Positions 24,713 to 32,920 are shown, counted from the stretch's first letter. The stretch: 64,000 nucleotides of DNA from Providencia sp. R33 (GCF_019343475.1 NZ_CP072453.1:1240001-1304000); one strand, 5' to 3'. The notes: generated from the letters alone by a model not told the origin. Numbers and translations: made by a program.

Positions 24713-24977
24713 ATTCATGCTTATCACCAATGCCTTTGTTTGTTTAGTTATGTTCTTACGCGGCCTTTATTTTGTGAGAAATGGCAAAGGGTATAGCAAG
24801 CTTGGTGGTTGGCTGGCTTATGCATTTCTAGGGTACTCAATATCGGTACCAGTCTACTCCTATCTCGATCCTAGCTATCAAGCAGGTTTACAGAACTTAA
24901 TTCCCAATATTTTCCTTTGTGCTGCGCTGTTTGCTAAGCGCGGCAATGTCATGCAGTTAATTAAAAAAGTGGGGTGA
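24699..24977 (+). CDS. Putative three-helix holin
   Basis: 92 residues with three membrane segments (ITNAFVCLVMFLRGLYFV, LGGWLAYAFLGYSISVPVYSYL, LIPNIFLCAALFA) and a basic tail, matching the small 3-TM holin family of enterobacterial prophages. A strong AAAGGAGG Shine-Dalgarno lies inside the end of the preceding gene. It stands 4 nt before the endolysin start, so it likely makes the lesions that release the enzyme or collapse the membrane potential. Confidence 0.75.
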   Translation: MTYDKFMLITNAFVCLVMFLRGLYFVRNGKGYSKLGGWLAYAFLGYSISVPVYSYLDPSYQAGLQNLIPNIFLCAALFAKRGNVMQLIKKVG

Positions 24978-24981
24978 CCTA

Positions 24982-25458
24982 GTGGATAAACAACAAATCT
25001 TTAAAGATGGTTATGTGAATTCTGGTGCTCGTGGGATTCGAAATAATAATCCGGGTAACATTGACTATAATCCGAAAAATAAATGGCAGGGAGAATTGCC
25101 ATTTGATTCAAAAATTGAACCTCGTCATTGCCGTTTTGTTAGTCATGAATATGGAATACGAGCATTAATGAAACTATTGCAGACGTACTCTAAACATAAA
25201 GGTAAACCGGGTATTGGTTGTGGAAAAATTGACACTGTTGAGGAAATTATAGAACGGTGGGCGCCAGCGAAAGACCGAAACAACACGGAGGGCTACATTA
25301 AGCGCGTCTGTAAAGAAACAGGATTTGACCGCCATGATTGCCTAGATGTATTCAATAAAGAAATATCAATTAAATTGGCTAAAGCTATTGTTCATGTTGA
25401 AAATGGTCAGCAGCCGTACGTTGATGATGTGTTTGAACGTGCGTTTGCACTGATCTAG
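24982..25458 (+). CDS. Endolysin (RNNNPGNI-type muramidase family)
   Basis: 158 residues, GTG start with GGGGTG upstream. It carries GARGIRNNNPGNI (15-27), FVSHEYGIRALMKLL, a VEEIIERWAPAKDRNNTEGYIK segment (87-107) and AIVHVENGQQP. These match the virion-protein domain at 15638-16000 but are longer by a Cys-containing insert (C50, C80, C110, C120). No signal peptide or signal-arrest helix is visible, so export through the holin is expected. The family is commonly annotated as lysozyme-like or structural protein P5; the cleaved bond is not determined. Confidence 0.8.
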   Translation: MDKQQIFKDGYVNSGARGIRNNNPGNIDYNPKNKWQGELPFDSKIEPRHCRFVSHEYGIRALMKLLQTYSKHKGKPGIGCGKIDTVEEIIERWAPAKDRNNTEGYIKRVCKETGFDRHDCLDVFNKEISIKLAKAIVHVENGQQPYVDDVFERAFALI

Positions 25459-25466
25459 GTGATGCC

Positions 25467-25961
25467 ATGAATAAAGTGATTACAGCTTTAATCGCTTTGG
25501 CTCTCTCATTTGCCGCTGGTTTTATGACTAGCGGCATTTTTTCTGATAACCAGCAAATGACAAAACAGATTGCCGGGCAACAGGAAGATGAGAAAGACCT
25601 AGCGTTTAACATCGACCAGCGCAAGCATGCAGATGCAGAACAACAAAATAGGGTGGTGATATACAATGAACAGAAAGAACGTGCTACGATGCGCACAGAC
25701 GATTTGCTTAAGCGTGTTCTTAATCACTTTGACAGCGTGCAGTTCGAAACCAGTGCCGCGGAAACAAAAACTGATGGTACCGATAACGCCAATACCTGCA
25801 GAGCTGAGAGAGCAAAGGCCAGTGAACTTTCTCGACAACTACGAAGCACACTTGAAATCTATGGGCGTGAGTCTAATCGTGCCGATGAAAACACAAGGGC
25901 CCTTAATTTATGTATTATCGACCTAGCAGCAAAAGAAAAATTACTCGAATCGTATCGATAG
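25467..25961 (+). CDS. Rz-like inner-membrane spanin subunit
   Basis: 164 residues with an N-terminal membrane anchor (VITALIALALSFAAGFMTSGIF), then a long charged periplasmic helix (KQIAGQQEDEKDLAFNIDQRKHADAEQQN...) typical of Rz/i-spanins. Two C-terminal cysteines are present. The enclosed lipoprotein frame at 25666-25926 is the matching Rz1, which strongly supports the call. Starts 8 nt after the endolysin stop with GGTG upstream. Confidence 0.8.
   Translation: MNKVITALIALALSFAAGFMTSGIFSDNQQMTKQIAGQQEDEKDLAFNIDQRKHADAEQQNRVVIYNEQKERATMRTDDLLKRVLNHFDSVQFETSAAETKTDGTDNANTCRAERAKASELSRQLRSTLEIYGRESNRADENTRALNLCIIDLAAKEKLLESYR
25666..25926 (+). CDS. Rz1-like outer-membrane spanin lipoprotein, nested in Rz
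   Basis: 86 residues in the +1 frame relative to Rz and wholly inside it. Signal peptide with a lipobox LTAC (C25), then a proline-rich mature part (SSKPVPRKQKLMVPITPIPAELREQRP). Rz1 bridges the periplasm with Rz to fuse inner and outer membranes in the last lysis step. The Shine-Dalgarno GGTGGTG lies 7-13 nt upstream. Full nesting (as in lambda) rather than partial overlap is seen. Confidence 0.85.
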   Translation: MNRKNVLRCAQTICLSVFLITLTACSSKPVPRKQKLMVPITPIPAELREQRPVNFLDNYEAHLKSMGVSLIVPMKTQGPLIYVLST

Positions 25962-25992
25962 ATTACTGTATAAATATTGTTCACTTTTCATT

Positions 25993-26014
25993 GTGACGGT
26001 ATTGGTGACGGTAT
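25993..26014 (+). repeat. Tandem GTGACGGTAT repeats near the right prophage end
   Basis: GTGACGGTAT occurs at 25993-26002 and again at 26005-26014, a 12-bp period. Paired short direct repeats of this kind beside prophage ends often are integrase arm-type sites. The attachment core cannot be defined without the left end. Between 25962 and 26160 no gene is seen. Confidence 0.4.
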
Positions 26015-26135
26015 CATAACCCGCTAGGTTAATTCTGTTTTATATAAATCAATAAGTTACGCTATGTGTAAATAATTGAGTGGGAATAATCCCCCAATAA
26101 GAACGCGCTGGCACTAACTAGCAAAATAACGACTT

Positions 26136-26162
26136 AAGCCCATGTAAAAATGGGCTTTTTTT
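26136..26162 (+). terminator. Intrinsic terminator at the prophage/host border
   Basis: AAGCCCA-N8-TGGGCTT hairpin (26136-26157) followed by TTTTTTT for plus-strand transcription. It would stop prophage late transcripts before they run antisense into the LysR gene. On the minus strand there is no U tract. Confidence 0.7.
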
Positions 26163-27042
26163 ATGGCATCAAAATTTCTTGATTATCATAAACTAATGCA
26201 GTCAAAAAATCGGCGACAACACGTATTCTTCGTGAATGGGCGAGGTCAGAATGAATGGCTAACCAAATTGATTGGTCGCAACCAATATCATTTTGTAGGC
26301 AAATTAAACCCATTTTTCTTGCAATAAAATGTGGTAAAACTGCAAGCCCGAGACCGGTTTGTACAGCACTAAATTGAGCCGACATGGTGGTCGTGGTCAA
26401 CCGGCAAGGTCTTCCTCTGAGGGTTTTTTCTAACCACTGCGCAGAATTAAGGTGCTGCTGTGCTTCAGACCAACCTATAAAATCATCATGTTCTAAGTTG
26501 TTAGGCCTATCTGGATTTGGTCTGCGTTGTAAATAGCTTTCTGAGGCATAAAGGCCGAAACCAAGAGTACCTAATTTGCGGATCCGTACATTACCACTAT
26601 CAGGTCTCACCATTCGTAGGGCAATATCGGCATCTCGTCGATGCAAATTAACGGTTGAAACACCTGTGACAATTTCGATTGTTAGATTAGGATTAACGTC
26701 AGTTAACGATGGTAGAGCAGGGATAATAAGGTGGTCAGCTAAGCCTTGCGCGGTTGCTAAGCAAACATGCCCCATAACGTTTTCATTCTTTTTGTGCGCG
26801 GCATTGCTAAATGCGAAGCCTGCTTGCTCTAAAGCCTCTGCCTGTGAAATTAACGCACTTCCTTCATCCGTAAGTTTATAACCAAGCTGATCGCGTGTGA
26901 ATAATCGAACGCCTAATGCTTCTTCGAGTCGTTCTAAGCGCCGTGATGTTGTTGCAATGCCCAGTTTTAATACCTTGGATGCAGCACTTAACGTGCCTTC
27001 TCGAGCAATAGCTAAAAATATTTTGGCATCATCCCAGTTCAT
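26161..27042 (-). CDS. LysR-family transcriptional regulator
   Basis: 293 residues: N-terminal winged helix-turn-helix (MNWDDAKIFLAIAREGTLSAASKVLKLGIATTSRRLERLEEALG) and a substrate-binding domain with the usual two lobes. The ATG at 27042 is preferred over the GTG at 27057 because GGTGAG precedes it. It is divergent from the aldo/keto reductase at 27155, about 110 bp apart, so it probably controls that gene and itself from the shared gap. The inducer is unknown. Confidence 0.9.
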   Translation of the reverse strand: MNWDDAKIFLAIAREGTLSAASKVLKLGIATTSRRLERLEEALGVRLFTRDQLGYKLTDEGSALISQAEALEQAGFAFSNAAHKKNENVMGHVCLATAQGLADHLIIPALPSLTDVNPNLTIEIVTGVSTVNLHRRDADIALRMVRPDSGNVRIRKLGTLGFGLYASESYLQRRPNPDRPNNLEHDDFIGWSEAQQHLNSAQWLEKTLRGRPCRLTTTTMSAQFSAVQTGLGLAVLPHFIARKMGLICLQNDIGCDQSIWLAIHSDLAHSRRIRVVADFLTALVYDNQEILMP

Positions 27043-27154
27043 CTTTTTTCTCACCACTTTCCATTTTTGGAAAATTGATTGTTAATATTACCCATATGAA
27101 TAGCTATTTTAGGAAAATATACTCAAATACGTTAAATAAACCAAGGGGCAGATG

Positions 27155-28138
27155 ATGAATAAACGTATTTTAGGAAATGGGCTCGAAGTTTCGACAATTG
27201 GACTAGGCTGCATGGGAATGAGTGAGTTCTATGGACCACAAGATGATCAGGCGGCGATGGCTGTGCTACATAAGGCGGCTGAACTTGGTTGCACAATGCT
27301 AGATACAGCCGATACATATGGCAATTTTCATAACGAAGAATTGATTGGGGATTTTCTTAAACAGACGGATGTGGAAATCAAGATTGCGACAAAGTGTGGC
27401 ATTGTACGCCGTCCAGGGGAATATGAGCGCAGAATTGATAATAGCCCTGAATACATTCGTAGTGCTTGTGAAAGTTCATTACGTCGATTAGGTGTCGATT
27501 GTATTGATTTGTATTACATTCATCGCCTAGATCCAAAAGCATTGATAGAAACGACAATGGAAACATTGGCGCAATTAGTTGCTGAAGGAAAAATTGCACA
27601 TATAGGGCTATCTGAAGTGAGTGCGGCTACACTTAAACAGGCACACTCTGTATTTCCTGTTAGCACAGTTCAAACAGAATATTCCCTTTGGACGCGTGAT
27701 GTCGAAGCTGAAATTTTGCCAACTTGCCAAGAACTAGGTATTGGTTTTGTGCCGTATTCCCCTTTAGGGCGTGGATTTTTAACGGGGCGTTTTAATGATA
27801 AGAGTTTGTTTGAAAATGGCGATTTTCGAAACGGATTACCACGTTTTACATCTGAGAACCTCAAAGCTAACAGCACATTATCTGATTTTATTATTCAGAT
27901 GGCGGAGCAAAAATCATGTTCACCTGCACAAATTTCACTGGCGTGGTTGTTGGCTCAAGGAGATAACATTGTGCCAATACCGGGAACTAATAAAGTAAAA
28001 CATCTTGAAGACAATTTTGGTGCGGCTGATATTCATTTAACACCAGAGGACTTAAGTCAGTTCAAACATGCTATAGACCGTTTCCAACCAGCGGGATCCC
28101 GATATTCTGTTGAGGGTATGAAGGGAATTAATGCCTAA
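27155..28138 (+). CDS. Aldo/keto reductase
   Basis: NADPH-dependent carbonyl reductase of the AKR superfamily, about 327 residues. The catalytic tetrad is visible: D50 and Y55 (in LDTADTYG), K80 (IATKCG) and H123 (YYIHRLD), plus the C-terminal cofactor motif VPIPGTNKVKHLEDNFGA. It resembles the YakC/AKR13 group. An ATGATG doublet at 27152 leaves the exact start uncertain by one codon; AAGGGG lies upstream. Divergent LysR neighbour suggests inducible expression. Cytoplasmic; natural substrate unknown. Confidence 0.9.
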   Translation: MNKRILGNGLEVSTIGLGCMGMSEFYGPQDDQAAMAVLHKAAELGCTMLDTADTYGNFHNEELIGDFLKQTDVEIKIATKCGIVRRPGEYERRIDNSPEYIRSACESSLRRLGVDCIDLYYIHRLDPKALIETTMETLAQLVAEGKIAHIGLSEVSAATLKQAHSVFPVSTVQTEYSLWTRDVEAEILPTCQELGIGFVPYSPLGRGFLTGRFNDKSLFENGDFRNGLPRFTSENLKANSTLSDFIIQMAEQKSCSPAQISLAWLLAQGDNIVPIPGTNKVKHLEDNFGAADIHLTPEDLSQFKHAIDRFQPAGSRYSVEGMKGINA

Positions 28139-28168
28139 ATAGGGATTAATCAGGGAATAATAGTGTTT

Positions 28169-28200
28169 AGGCATCTGATATTTAATGGATGCCTTTATAT
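28169..28200 (+). terminator. Probable terminator after the aldo/keto reductase gene
   Basis: AGGCATC-N12-GATGCCT hairpin followed by TTATATT. Stem is sound but the U tract is weak. Confidence 0.5.
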
Positions 28201-28360
28201 TATCAATACGAAATGATCTTGTAAGGTGATTTGGTTTTTTATGCAGCTAAAGTGAATTATTACTTGTTCAATTTTCTTAAGTTGCTATCATCCAAAGAAG
28301 TTATACATTTTGTGTATATTTCCATGTCCTGTAATCATAAAAATAATGAGTTGGGGCGAC

Positions 28361-29617
28361 ATGACAACAGCTAAGGAAAACCTTGTGGCATTTCGTTTAA
28401 AATATCTGGCATTACTTCCTCTTTTTGTTGCGGCAACCGCTTGTCAGCAGCCAACCAACACAAATAATACTTCAATTGCAACGCCAGCAGCGCAAGTACA
28501 GCCTGTGGTTGTGAACAATTCATGGATTGAAATCTCAGAAAGTGCATTGGATTTTAATATCAAAAAAGTTCAAGCGCTATTAGGGGATAAATCATCCATG
28601 TGTGCCGTTCTCAAAGGTGATGCTTATGGGCATGATCTCTCATTAGTCACACCAGTGATGATTGCTAACAATGTGCAATGTATTGGCGTGACCAATAACC
28701 AAGAATTAAAAACCGTGAGAGACCTTGGTTTTAAAGGCCGTTTAATGCGCGTTAGAAGTGCAACTGAAAAGGAAATGGCACAAGCGACACAGTACCAAAC
28801 AGAAGAATTGATTGGTAACTTAGAAATGGCGCAGCGCTTAAATGCCATTGCGAAACAGCAAAATAAAGTCATTCCTATCCACCTTGCGTTAAATTCCGCT
28901 GGTATGTCACGTAATGGTTTAGAAGTTAGCACCCCTGCGGGTCTTAATGAAGCGAAGATGATTTCACAGTTACCGCAGTTAAAAATTGTCGGCATTATGT
29001 CCCATTACCCAGAAGAAGATGAGGCTCAAATCCGCAAAGATCTTGCTAAATTTAACAAAGAGTCCCAACAAGTATTGAAGGAGACGGGGCTAAAACGTGA
29101 AGATGTCACACTGCATGTTGCGAATACTTATGCAACAATTACTGTGCCTGAATCATGGTTAGATATGGTGCGTGTTGGTGGTATTTTTTATGGTGATACT
29201 GTTGCAACAAACGACTACAAACGTGTGATGACATTGAAATCAAATATAGCTTCAGTAAATCATTATCCGAAAGGTAACACTGTCGGCTATGACCGTACCT
29301 TTACATTAAAACGTGACTCTGTTTTAGCAAATATTCCAGTGGGTTATGCGGATGGTTATCGTCGTGTGTTTAGTAATACAGGGCATGCACTGATCAACGG
29401 CCAGAAAGTGCCTGTATTAGGAAAAACTTCAATGAATACCGTGATGGTGGATGTGACCGATTTAAAACAAGTACGCCCGGGTGATGAAGTGGTGTTCTTT
29501 GGCAAACAAGGTAATGCAGAGGTTACAGCTGAAGAAGTAGAAGACATCAGCGGTGCATTATTTACAGAAATGTCTATCCTTTGGGGAGCTACCAATAAAC
29601 GCGTCTTAGTGGATTAA
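28361..29617 (+). CDS. bsr: Periplasmic broad-spectrum amino-acid racemase (Bsr type)
   Basis: PLP enzyme of the alanine racemase fold, 418 residues. An N-terminal signal with a lipobox-like VAATAC (C28) indicates export, unlike cytoplasmic Alr/DadX. Catalytic K85 (AVLKGDAYGH) and Y310 (VGYDRTF) are present. R130, R132, N178, R184, N185 and P217 sit at a constant offset of 11 from the residues remembered as the Vibrio BsrV footprint, supporting broad specificity toward non-beta-branched amino acids. The start at 28361 follows GGGGCG. Monocistronic, with its own terminator. Likely produces D-amino acids that remodel or signal to the cell wall. Confidence 0.88.
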   Translation: MTTAKENLVAFRLKYLALLPLFVAATACQQPTNTNNTSIATPAAQVQPVVVNNSWIEISESALDFNIKKVQALLGDKSSMCAVLKGDAYGHDLSLVTPVMIANNVQCIGVTNNQELKTVRDLGFKGRLMRVRSATEKEMAQATQYQTEELIGNLEMAQRLNAIAKQQNKVIPIHLALNSAGMSRNGLEVSTPAGLNEAKMISQLPQLKIVGIMSHYPEEDEAQIRKDLAKFNKESQQVLKETGLKREDVTLHVANTYATITVPESWLDMVRVGGIFYGDTVATNDYKRVMTLKSNIASVNHYPKGNTVGYDRTFTLKRDSVLANIPVGYADGYRRVFSNTGHALINGQKVPVLGKTSMNTVMVDVTDLKQVRPGDEVVFFGKQGNAEVTAEEVEDISGALFTEMSILWGATNKRVLVD

Positions 29618-29642
29618 ACTTATTTTTCACTCAATATATTTT

Positions 29643-29669
29643 AACCCGCATTGATTGCGGGTTTTTTTA
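29643..29669 (+). terminator. Intrinsic terminator of the racemase gene
   Basis: Perfect AACCCGCA-TTGAT-TGCGGGTT hairpin followed by TTTTT. Confidence 0.85.
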
Positions 29670-29835
29670 TCCTAAAAGTGGCCTGGGATTTTGTGCAATA
29701 TATTGTTATGTGCTAATAAAGTGCTGTTTAGATGAATGACTCTCGAAACCTCTACGTTGATATGTTAGCTTGGTTAAACCTTGTCTGAGCGGATAGACTC
29801 AGAAAGCAAATAGTAGAATAAGAAGGATATTATTT

Positions 29836-30573
29836 ATGTATCAAGTTGATTTACATGCCCATACCATTGCCAGCACCCACGCATACAGCACGGTTAATGA
29901 ATATTTTGCCGAGGCGGCAAGCCGTGGGGTAAAGCTATTTGCGATCACCGATCATGGCCCCGAAATGCAAGATGCACCGCATGAATGGCATTTTGGTAAT
30001 ATGCCTATTTTGCCACGGATTATTGATGGTGTCGGTTTACTGTATGGCATTGAAGCCAATATTAAAAATAAGCTAGGTGAAACAGACTGTAATGAAAAAA
30101 TTGCTCGCCACTTAGACATTATTCTCGCTGGTTTTCACGAACCCGTTCTTGAACCACAAAGCCTTGCAGATAATACCGAAGCAATGATTGCGACGATCCG
30201 CAGTGGAAAAGTACAAATTATTACGCATCCTGGTAACCCTAAATATCCGATTGATATTAAAGCGGTTGCTCAAGCCGCCAAAGAGTGCAATGTGGCGTTA
30301 GAAATGAATAACTCATCATTTCTCCATTCAAGAGCGGGGAGTCAACAAAACTGCCTAGAGATTGCGAAAGCGGTAAAAGAAACAGGGGGCTGGGTTGCGC
30401 TAGGCTCTGATTCTCATTTTGCGGGTTATTTAGGGCGTTTTGATCGCGTAGTGGAAATGCTGGAATCGATTGATTTTCCTCAATCACAAATCTTAAATGT
30501 GACCCCACGTCGAGTGTTGGATTTTCTTGAATCCCATGGACGTAAGCCAATCTCTGAATTTGCCGATTTTTAG
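29836..30573 (+). CDS. ycdX: PHP-domain phosphatase YcdX
   Basis: Trinuclear zinc phosphatase of the PHP family, 245 residues, same length as E. coli YcdX, where it affects swarming. Metal ligands are in place: H7 and H9 (DLHAHT), H15, H40 (ITDHGPEM), a glutamate in YGIEAN, a histidine in AGFHEP and in ITHPGNP, and the DSHF pair near the end. AAGGAT precedes the start. Stands alone between terminators. Natural substrate unknown. Confidence 0.93.
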   Translation: MYQVDLHAHTIASTHAYSTVNEYFAEAASRGVKLFAITDHGPEMQDAPHEWHFGNMPILPRIIDGVGLLYGIEANIKNKLGETDCNEKIARHLDIILAGFHEPVLEPQSLADNTEAMIATIRSGKVQIITHPGNPKYPIDIKAVAQAAKECNVALEMNNSSFLHSRAGSQQNCLEIAKAVKETGGWVALGSDSHFAGYLGRFDRVVEMLESIDFPQSQILNVTPRRVLDFLESHGRKPISEFADF

Positions 30574-30601
30574 TCAGTTAATGAGATAATTTGCAAAGAA
30601 T

Positions 30602-30637
30602 AAAGCCGCTAAATAAATTAACGGCTTTTGTTTTTTG
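30602..30637. terminator. Bidirectional terminator between ycdX and the GNAT gene
   Basis: AAAGCCG...CGGCTTT hairpin (30602-30628) with an inner TAA/TTA pairing, T-rich tail on the plus strand and T-rich on the minus strand. It serves two convergent genes. Confidence 0.7.
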
Positions 30638-30639
30638 TC

Positions 30640-31110
30640 TTACAACGCTATTTTCATGTGAATACACGCGAGATTAGTCTGAGCAAGTACGGAATAATAA
30701 TTATCATGGCGAATAGATGTAAACCCATGCTTTTGGTAAAAACGTTCTGCATTCGGGGATGAGTCTAAGGTCAGGGTGTTTATTTTTCGTTTTTTCGCCT
30801 CGGCCTTTATTGCATCCAATATTAAGCCCGCAGCGCCATGCCCCATATACTCTGGTAGAGTAAATATCGCATCAATACTATTTGATTCTAAATTTAAAAA
30901 ACCTGTTGATATGGCTTCATCACGTTCATTGACAGCAACAAAAAATGGGTTGTTCTCAACCATACTTATGTAGCTTAGGGGCATTTCATCAGGCGTCCAA
31001 TTGCAAATCGTTTCTGGGTCGTAACTAGTTTTACAGCCATGACGAATGGCTTGATTGCGAATAAGCCATAACCGTTTGGCTTCTGTTGGTGAGGCTAATC
31101 GAACTTTCAT
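30640..31110 (-). CDS. GNAT-family N-acetyltransferase
   Basis: 156 residues with the GNAT core: N-terminal RLASPTEAKRLWLIRNQAI, central FFVAVNERDEAISTGFLNL strands, the acetyl-CoA pyrophosphate loop YMGHGAAGLILDAI, and the C-terminal NAERFYQKHGFTSI. It resembles small-molecule acetyltransferases of unknown substrate. Convergent with ycdX. Confidence 0.85.
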   Translation of the reverse strand: MKVRLASPTEAKRLWLIRNQAIRHGCKTSYDPETICNWTPDEMPLSYISMVENNPFFVAVNERDEAISTGFLNLESNSIDAIFTLPEYMGHGAAGLILDAIKAEAKKRKINTLTLDSSPNAERFYQKHGFTSIRHDNYYSVLAQTNLACIHMKIAL

Positions 31111-31511
31111 TTTTTTACCTAAATAATGTCATTGCATATAATTTTATTAAAACCAAAAACAAAAGGTGAAAGCAAGTTATAAAAGTATCGGTAAGCTAAA
31201 TTTGTGTAGACAAACTAAAAAAAGCGATAACAAATTAATTGATTTTAAATGGGTGATTATAATTAAAAAATTGAAATCAAAAGCGGAAAATAACTAATGC
31301 TTTGTTTTTAAAGAGTATTTTTTGATTTCATTTATAATAAAAAAAGAAAGGAAAAGTAAATAAATAATCAACAAACTGCAAATATATATACGCAAAAATA
31401 ACCTATAAAATATTTATAAATCTTTAAATTTGTCCTATTGCGGGGGAATATTCATTTGTGTTTTATTAGTGTTGCAAGAACATCCTTGCTTTAAAATTCT
31501 AAGGTACAAAA
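31111..31511. other. AT-rich intergenic region
   Basis: About 400 bp, very AT-rich, with no gene, hairpin terminator or repeat that I can support. It must hold the promoter of the small secreted protein gene at 31512, but no convincing -35/-10 pair was found near that start. Confidence 0.6.
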
Positions 31512-31712
31512 ATGAAAACGTTATTAGCAATTGCAACGGTTATGTCTATTGCTGTTTCTGGTGCTGCATTGGCGAATACAACAGTAAAAAATGAACCTAT
31601 GACTCATGTAGCCAAAGTTCAGCATACTGCGAAAACCCACCATGCTAATAAATCAAAAGCCGAGAAAAAAGAGGATAAAAGCAAAACGGTAGAAACCAAC
31701 AAAGCAATATAA
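31512..31712 (+). CDS. Small secreted Lys/His-rich protein, tandem copy 1
   Basis: 66 residues: signal peptide (KTLLAIATVMSIAVSGAALA) with cleavage after ALA, then a short basic periplasmic peptide rich in Lys, His, Thr and Glu. It resembles in style the acid-shock protein Asr, but has no clear Asr repeat. Copy 2 at 31783-31983 has an almost identical signal and NTTVK start, so the pair arose by tandem duplication. Function unknown. Confidence 0.75.
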   Translation: MKTLLAIATVMSIAVSGAALANTTVKNEPMTHVAKVQHTAKTHHANKSKAEKKEDKSKTVETNKAI

Positions 31713-31782
31713 TACCCAAAATCTGTGACAATTATCTTTGTATTTTAATGTAAGATTTATATCAAATTTAAAGGTAGAAAAA

Positions 31783-31983
31783 ATGAAAAAATTAGTCGCA
31801 ATCGCAACCGTATTATCATTTGCTATTTCTGGTGCTGCATTAGCAAATACAACCGTTAAATCTGAGCCTATTTCACCTATCGCACAGTCGCACCAAGCGG
31901 CTAAATCATCTCACCTGAAAGCAAAAGTTGAGAAAAAAACAGCGAAAGAAAAGAGTGCTGAAAAAAGTAAATCAGCGAAATAA
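31783..31983 (+). CDS. Small secreted Lys-rich protein, tandem copy 2
   Basis: 66 residues: signal peptide (KKLVAIATVLSFAISGAALA), then NTTVKSEPI and a Lys/Ala/Ser-rich tail (KAKVEKKTAKEKSAEKSKSAK). Start at 31783 is set by AAGGT at 31771-31775. The signal and first mature residues match copy 1, while the tails have diverged. Asr-like in general character; role not established. Confidence 0.75.
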   Translation: MKKLVAIATVLSFAISGAALANTTVKSEPISPIAQSHQAAKSSHLKAKVEKKTAKEKSAEKSKSAK

Positions 31984-32089
31984 TCAGTCATAAGTTTCGC
32001 TAACGTCACGGTGCCATGGGATATTTTCCATGGCGCTGCATCGTTGCTTCTATGGTATACTGACTATTATTTTGCGATCAGTGACCTTT

Positions 32090-32914
32090 ATGAATTATCA
32101 ATGCCCACTTTGTTTTACACCTCTCTTACAAACTCACCATAGTTATCGCTGCGAAGCAAATCATCAATTTGATTGCGCGAAAGAAGGGTATGTTAATTTA
32201 CTGCCTGTGCAACACAAGCGTTCGAAAGATCCTGGTGATAGCGCCGAAATGATGCAAGCGCGCCGTCAATTCCTTGATGCAGGGCACTATCAACCCATGC
32301 GTGACCAAGTAGCTGAAAAACTAGTTCAATTTTTACCTTCAAACCAATTATCGTTATTGGATATTGGCTGCGGTGAAGGGTATTACACTGACTATTTTTG
32401 GCAAACACTGCAAAATAAATTTGGGGGCATCCAAGTTTTTGGTTTGGATGTGTCAAAGGCAGCGATTCGTTATGCGGCTAAACGCTATAAATCAGTTAAT
32501 TTCTGCGTCGGTACTAGCCATCGTTTACCTTTCCCTGAAACAAGTTTAGGGGCTATTGTGCGTATCTATGCGCCTTGTAAAGCAGAAGAGTTAAGCAGAG
32601 TATTGGTCGATAACGGCATATTAATTACTGTCACTCCAGCAGCAGAACATCTGCAAGAATTAAAAGCCCTTATCTATGATGAAGTTAAGTTGCACCCCGT
32701 TAAAGACGAGGATTTGCCTAATTTTAAATTAATGGATGAAAGCCGATTAAATTATAAGATGGCACTAACGGGTCAAGAGGCGTATGAATTGTTAGCAATG
32801 ACACCATTTGCGTGGCGAGCGTCTGAAGACGTGAAGCAGAATTTGCAGCAAGCTGAAGTGAAAAATTATACGGCAGATTTTTTAATTCGGGTTTATCAAT
32901 ATCAAGCCGTATAA
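32090..32914 (+). CDS. rlmA: 23S rRNA (guanine-745 N1)-methyltransferase RlmA
   Basis: Methylates G745 of 23S rRNA. 274 residues: N-terminal zinc finger (C5, C8, C21 and H25/C29 in YQCPLC...YRCEANHQFDC), then a SAM domain with LLDIGCGEGYY (motif I) and VFGLDVSKAAIRYAA (motif II). GYVNLLPVQHKRSKDPGDSAEMMQARRQFLD is highly typical of RlmA. ATG at 32090 fits this homology. Neighbour mntP-yobD-man operon matches the E. coli order. Confidence 0.93.
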   Translation: MNYQCPLCFTPLLQTHHSYRCEANHQFDCAKEGYVNLLPVQHKRSKDPGDSAEMMQARRQFLDAGHYQPMRDQVAEKLVQFLPSNQLSLLDIGCGEGYYTDYFWQTLQNKFGGIQVFGLDVSKAAIRYAAKRYKSVNFCVGTSHRLPFPETSLGAIVRIYAPCKAEELSRVLVDNGILITVTPAAEHLQELKALIYDEVKLHPVKDEDLPNFKLMDESRLNYKMALTGQEAYELLAMTPFAWRASEDVKQNLQQAEVKNYTADFLIRVYQYQAV

Positions 32915-32920
32915 TATTAA

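Larger units (their letters stand above)
1..26130 (+). mobile_element. Podovirus-type prophage, right part (left end outside window)
   Basis: A continuous run of phage genes on the plus strand goes from replication (protein P) through a RusA-like resolvase, packaging, capsid, short-tail and ejection proteins, tailspike and lysis. The gene set and order resemble the epsilon15/BPP-1 group of podoviruses: GP7-type capsid, Bbp16-like and Bbp19-like proteins, and T7-like internal virion proteins. No integrase or repressor is in view, so the element extends left of position 1. The right limit is inferred to lie between the end of Rz (25961) and the host LysR gene (26161), near a repeated GTGACGGTAT motif. 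All morphogenesis and lysis genes appear intact; only rusA is visibly broken. Confidence 0.93.

Noticed and set aside
32013..32034. Terminator before rlmA
   Set aside because: GCCATGG-N8-CCATGGC is a perfect hairpin but is followed by GCTGCATCG, not by a U tract, in either direction.
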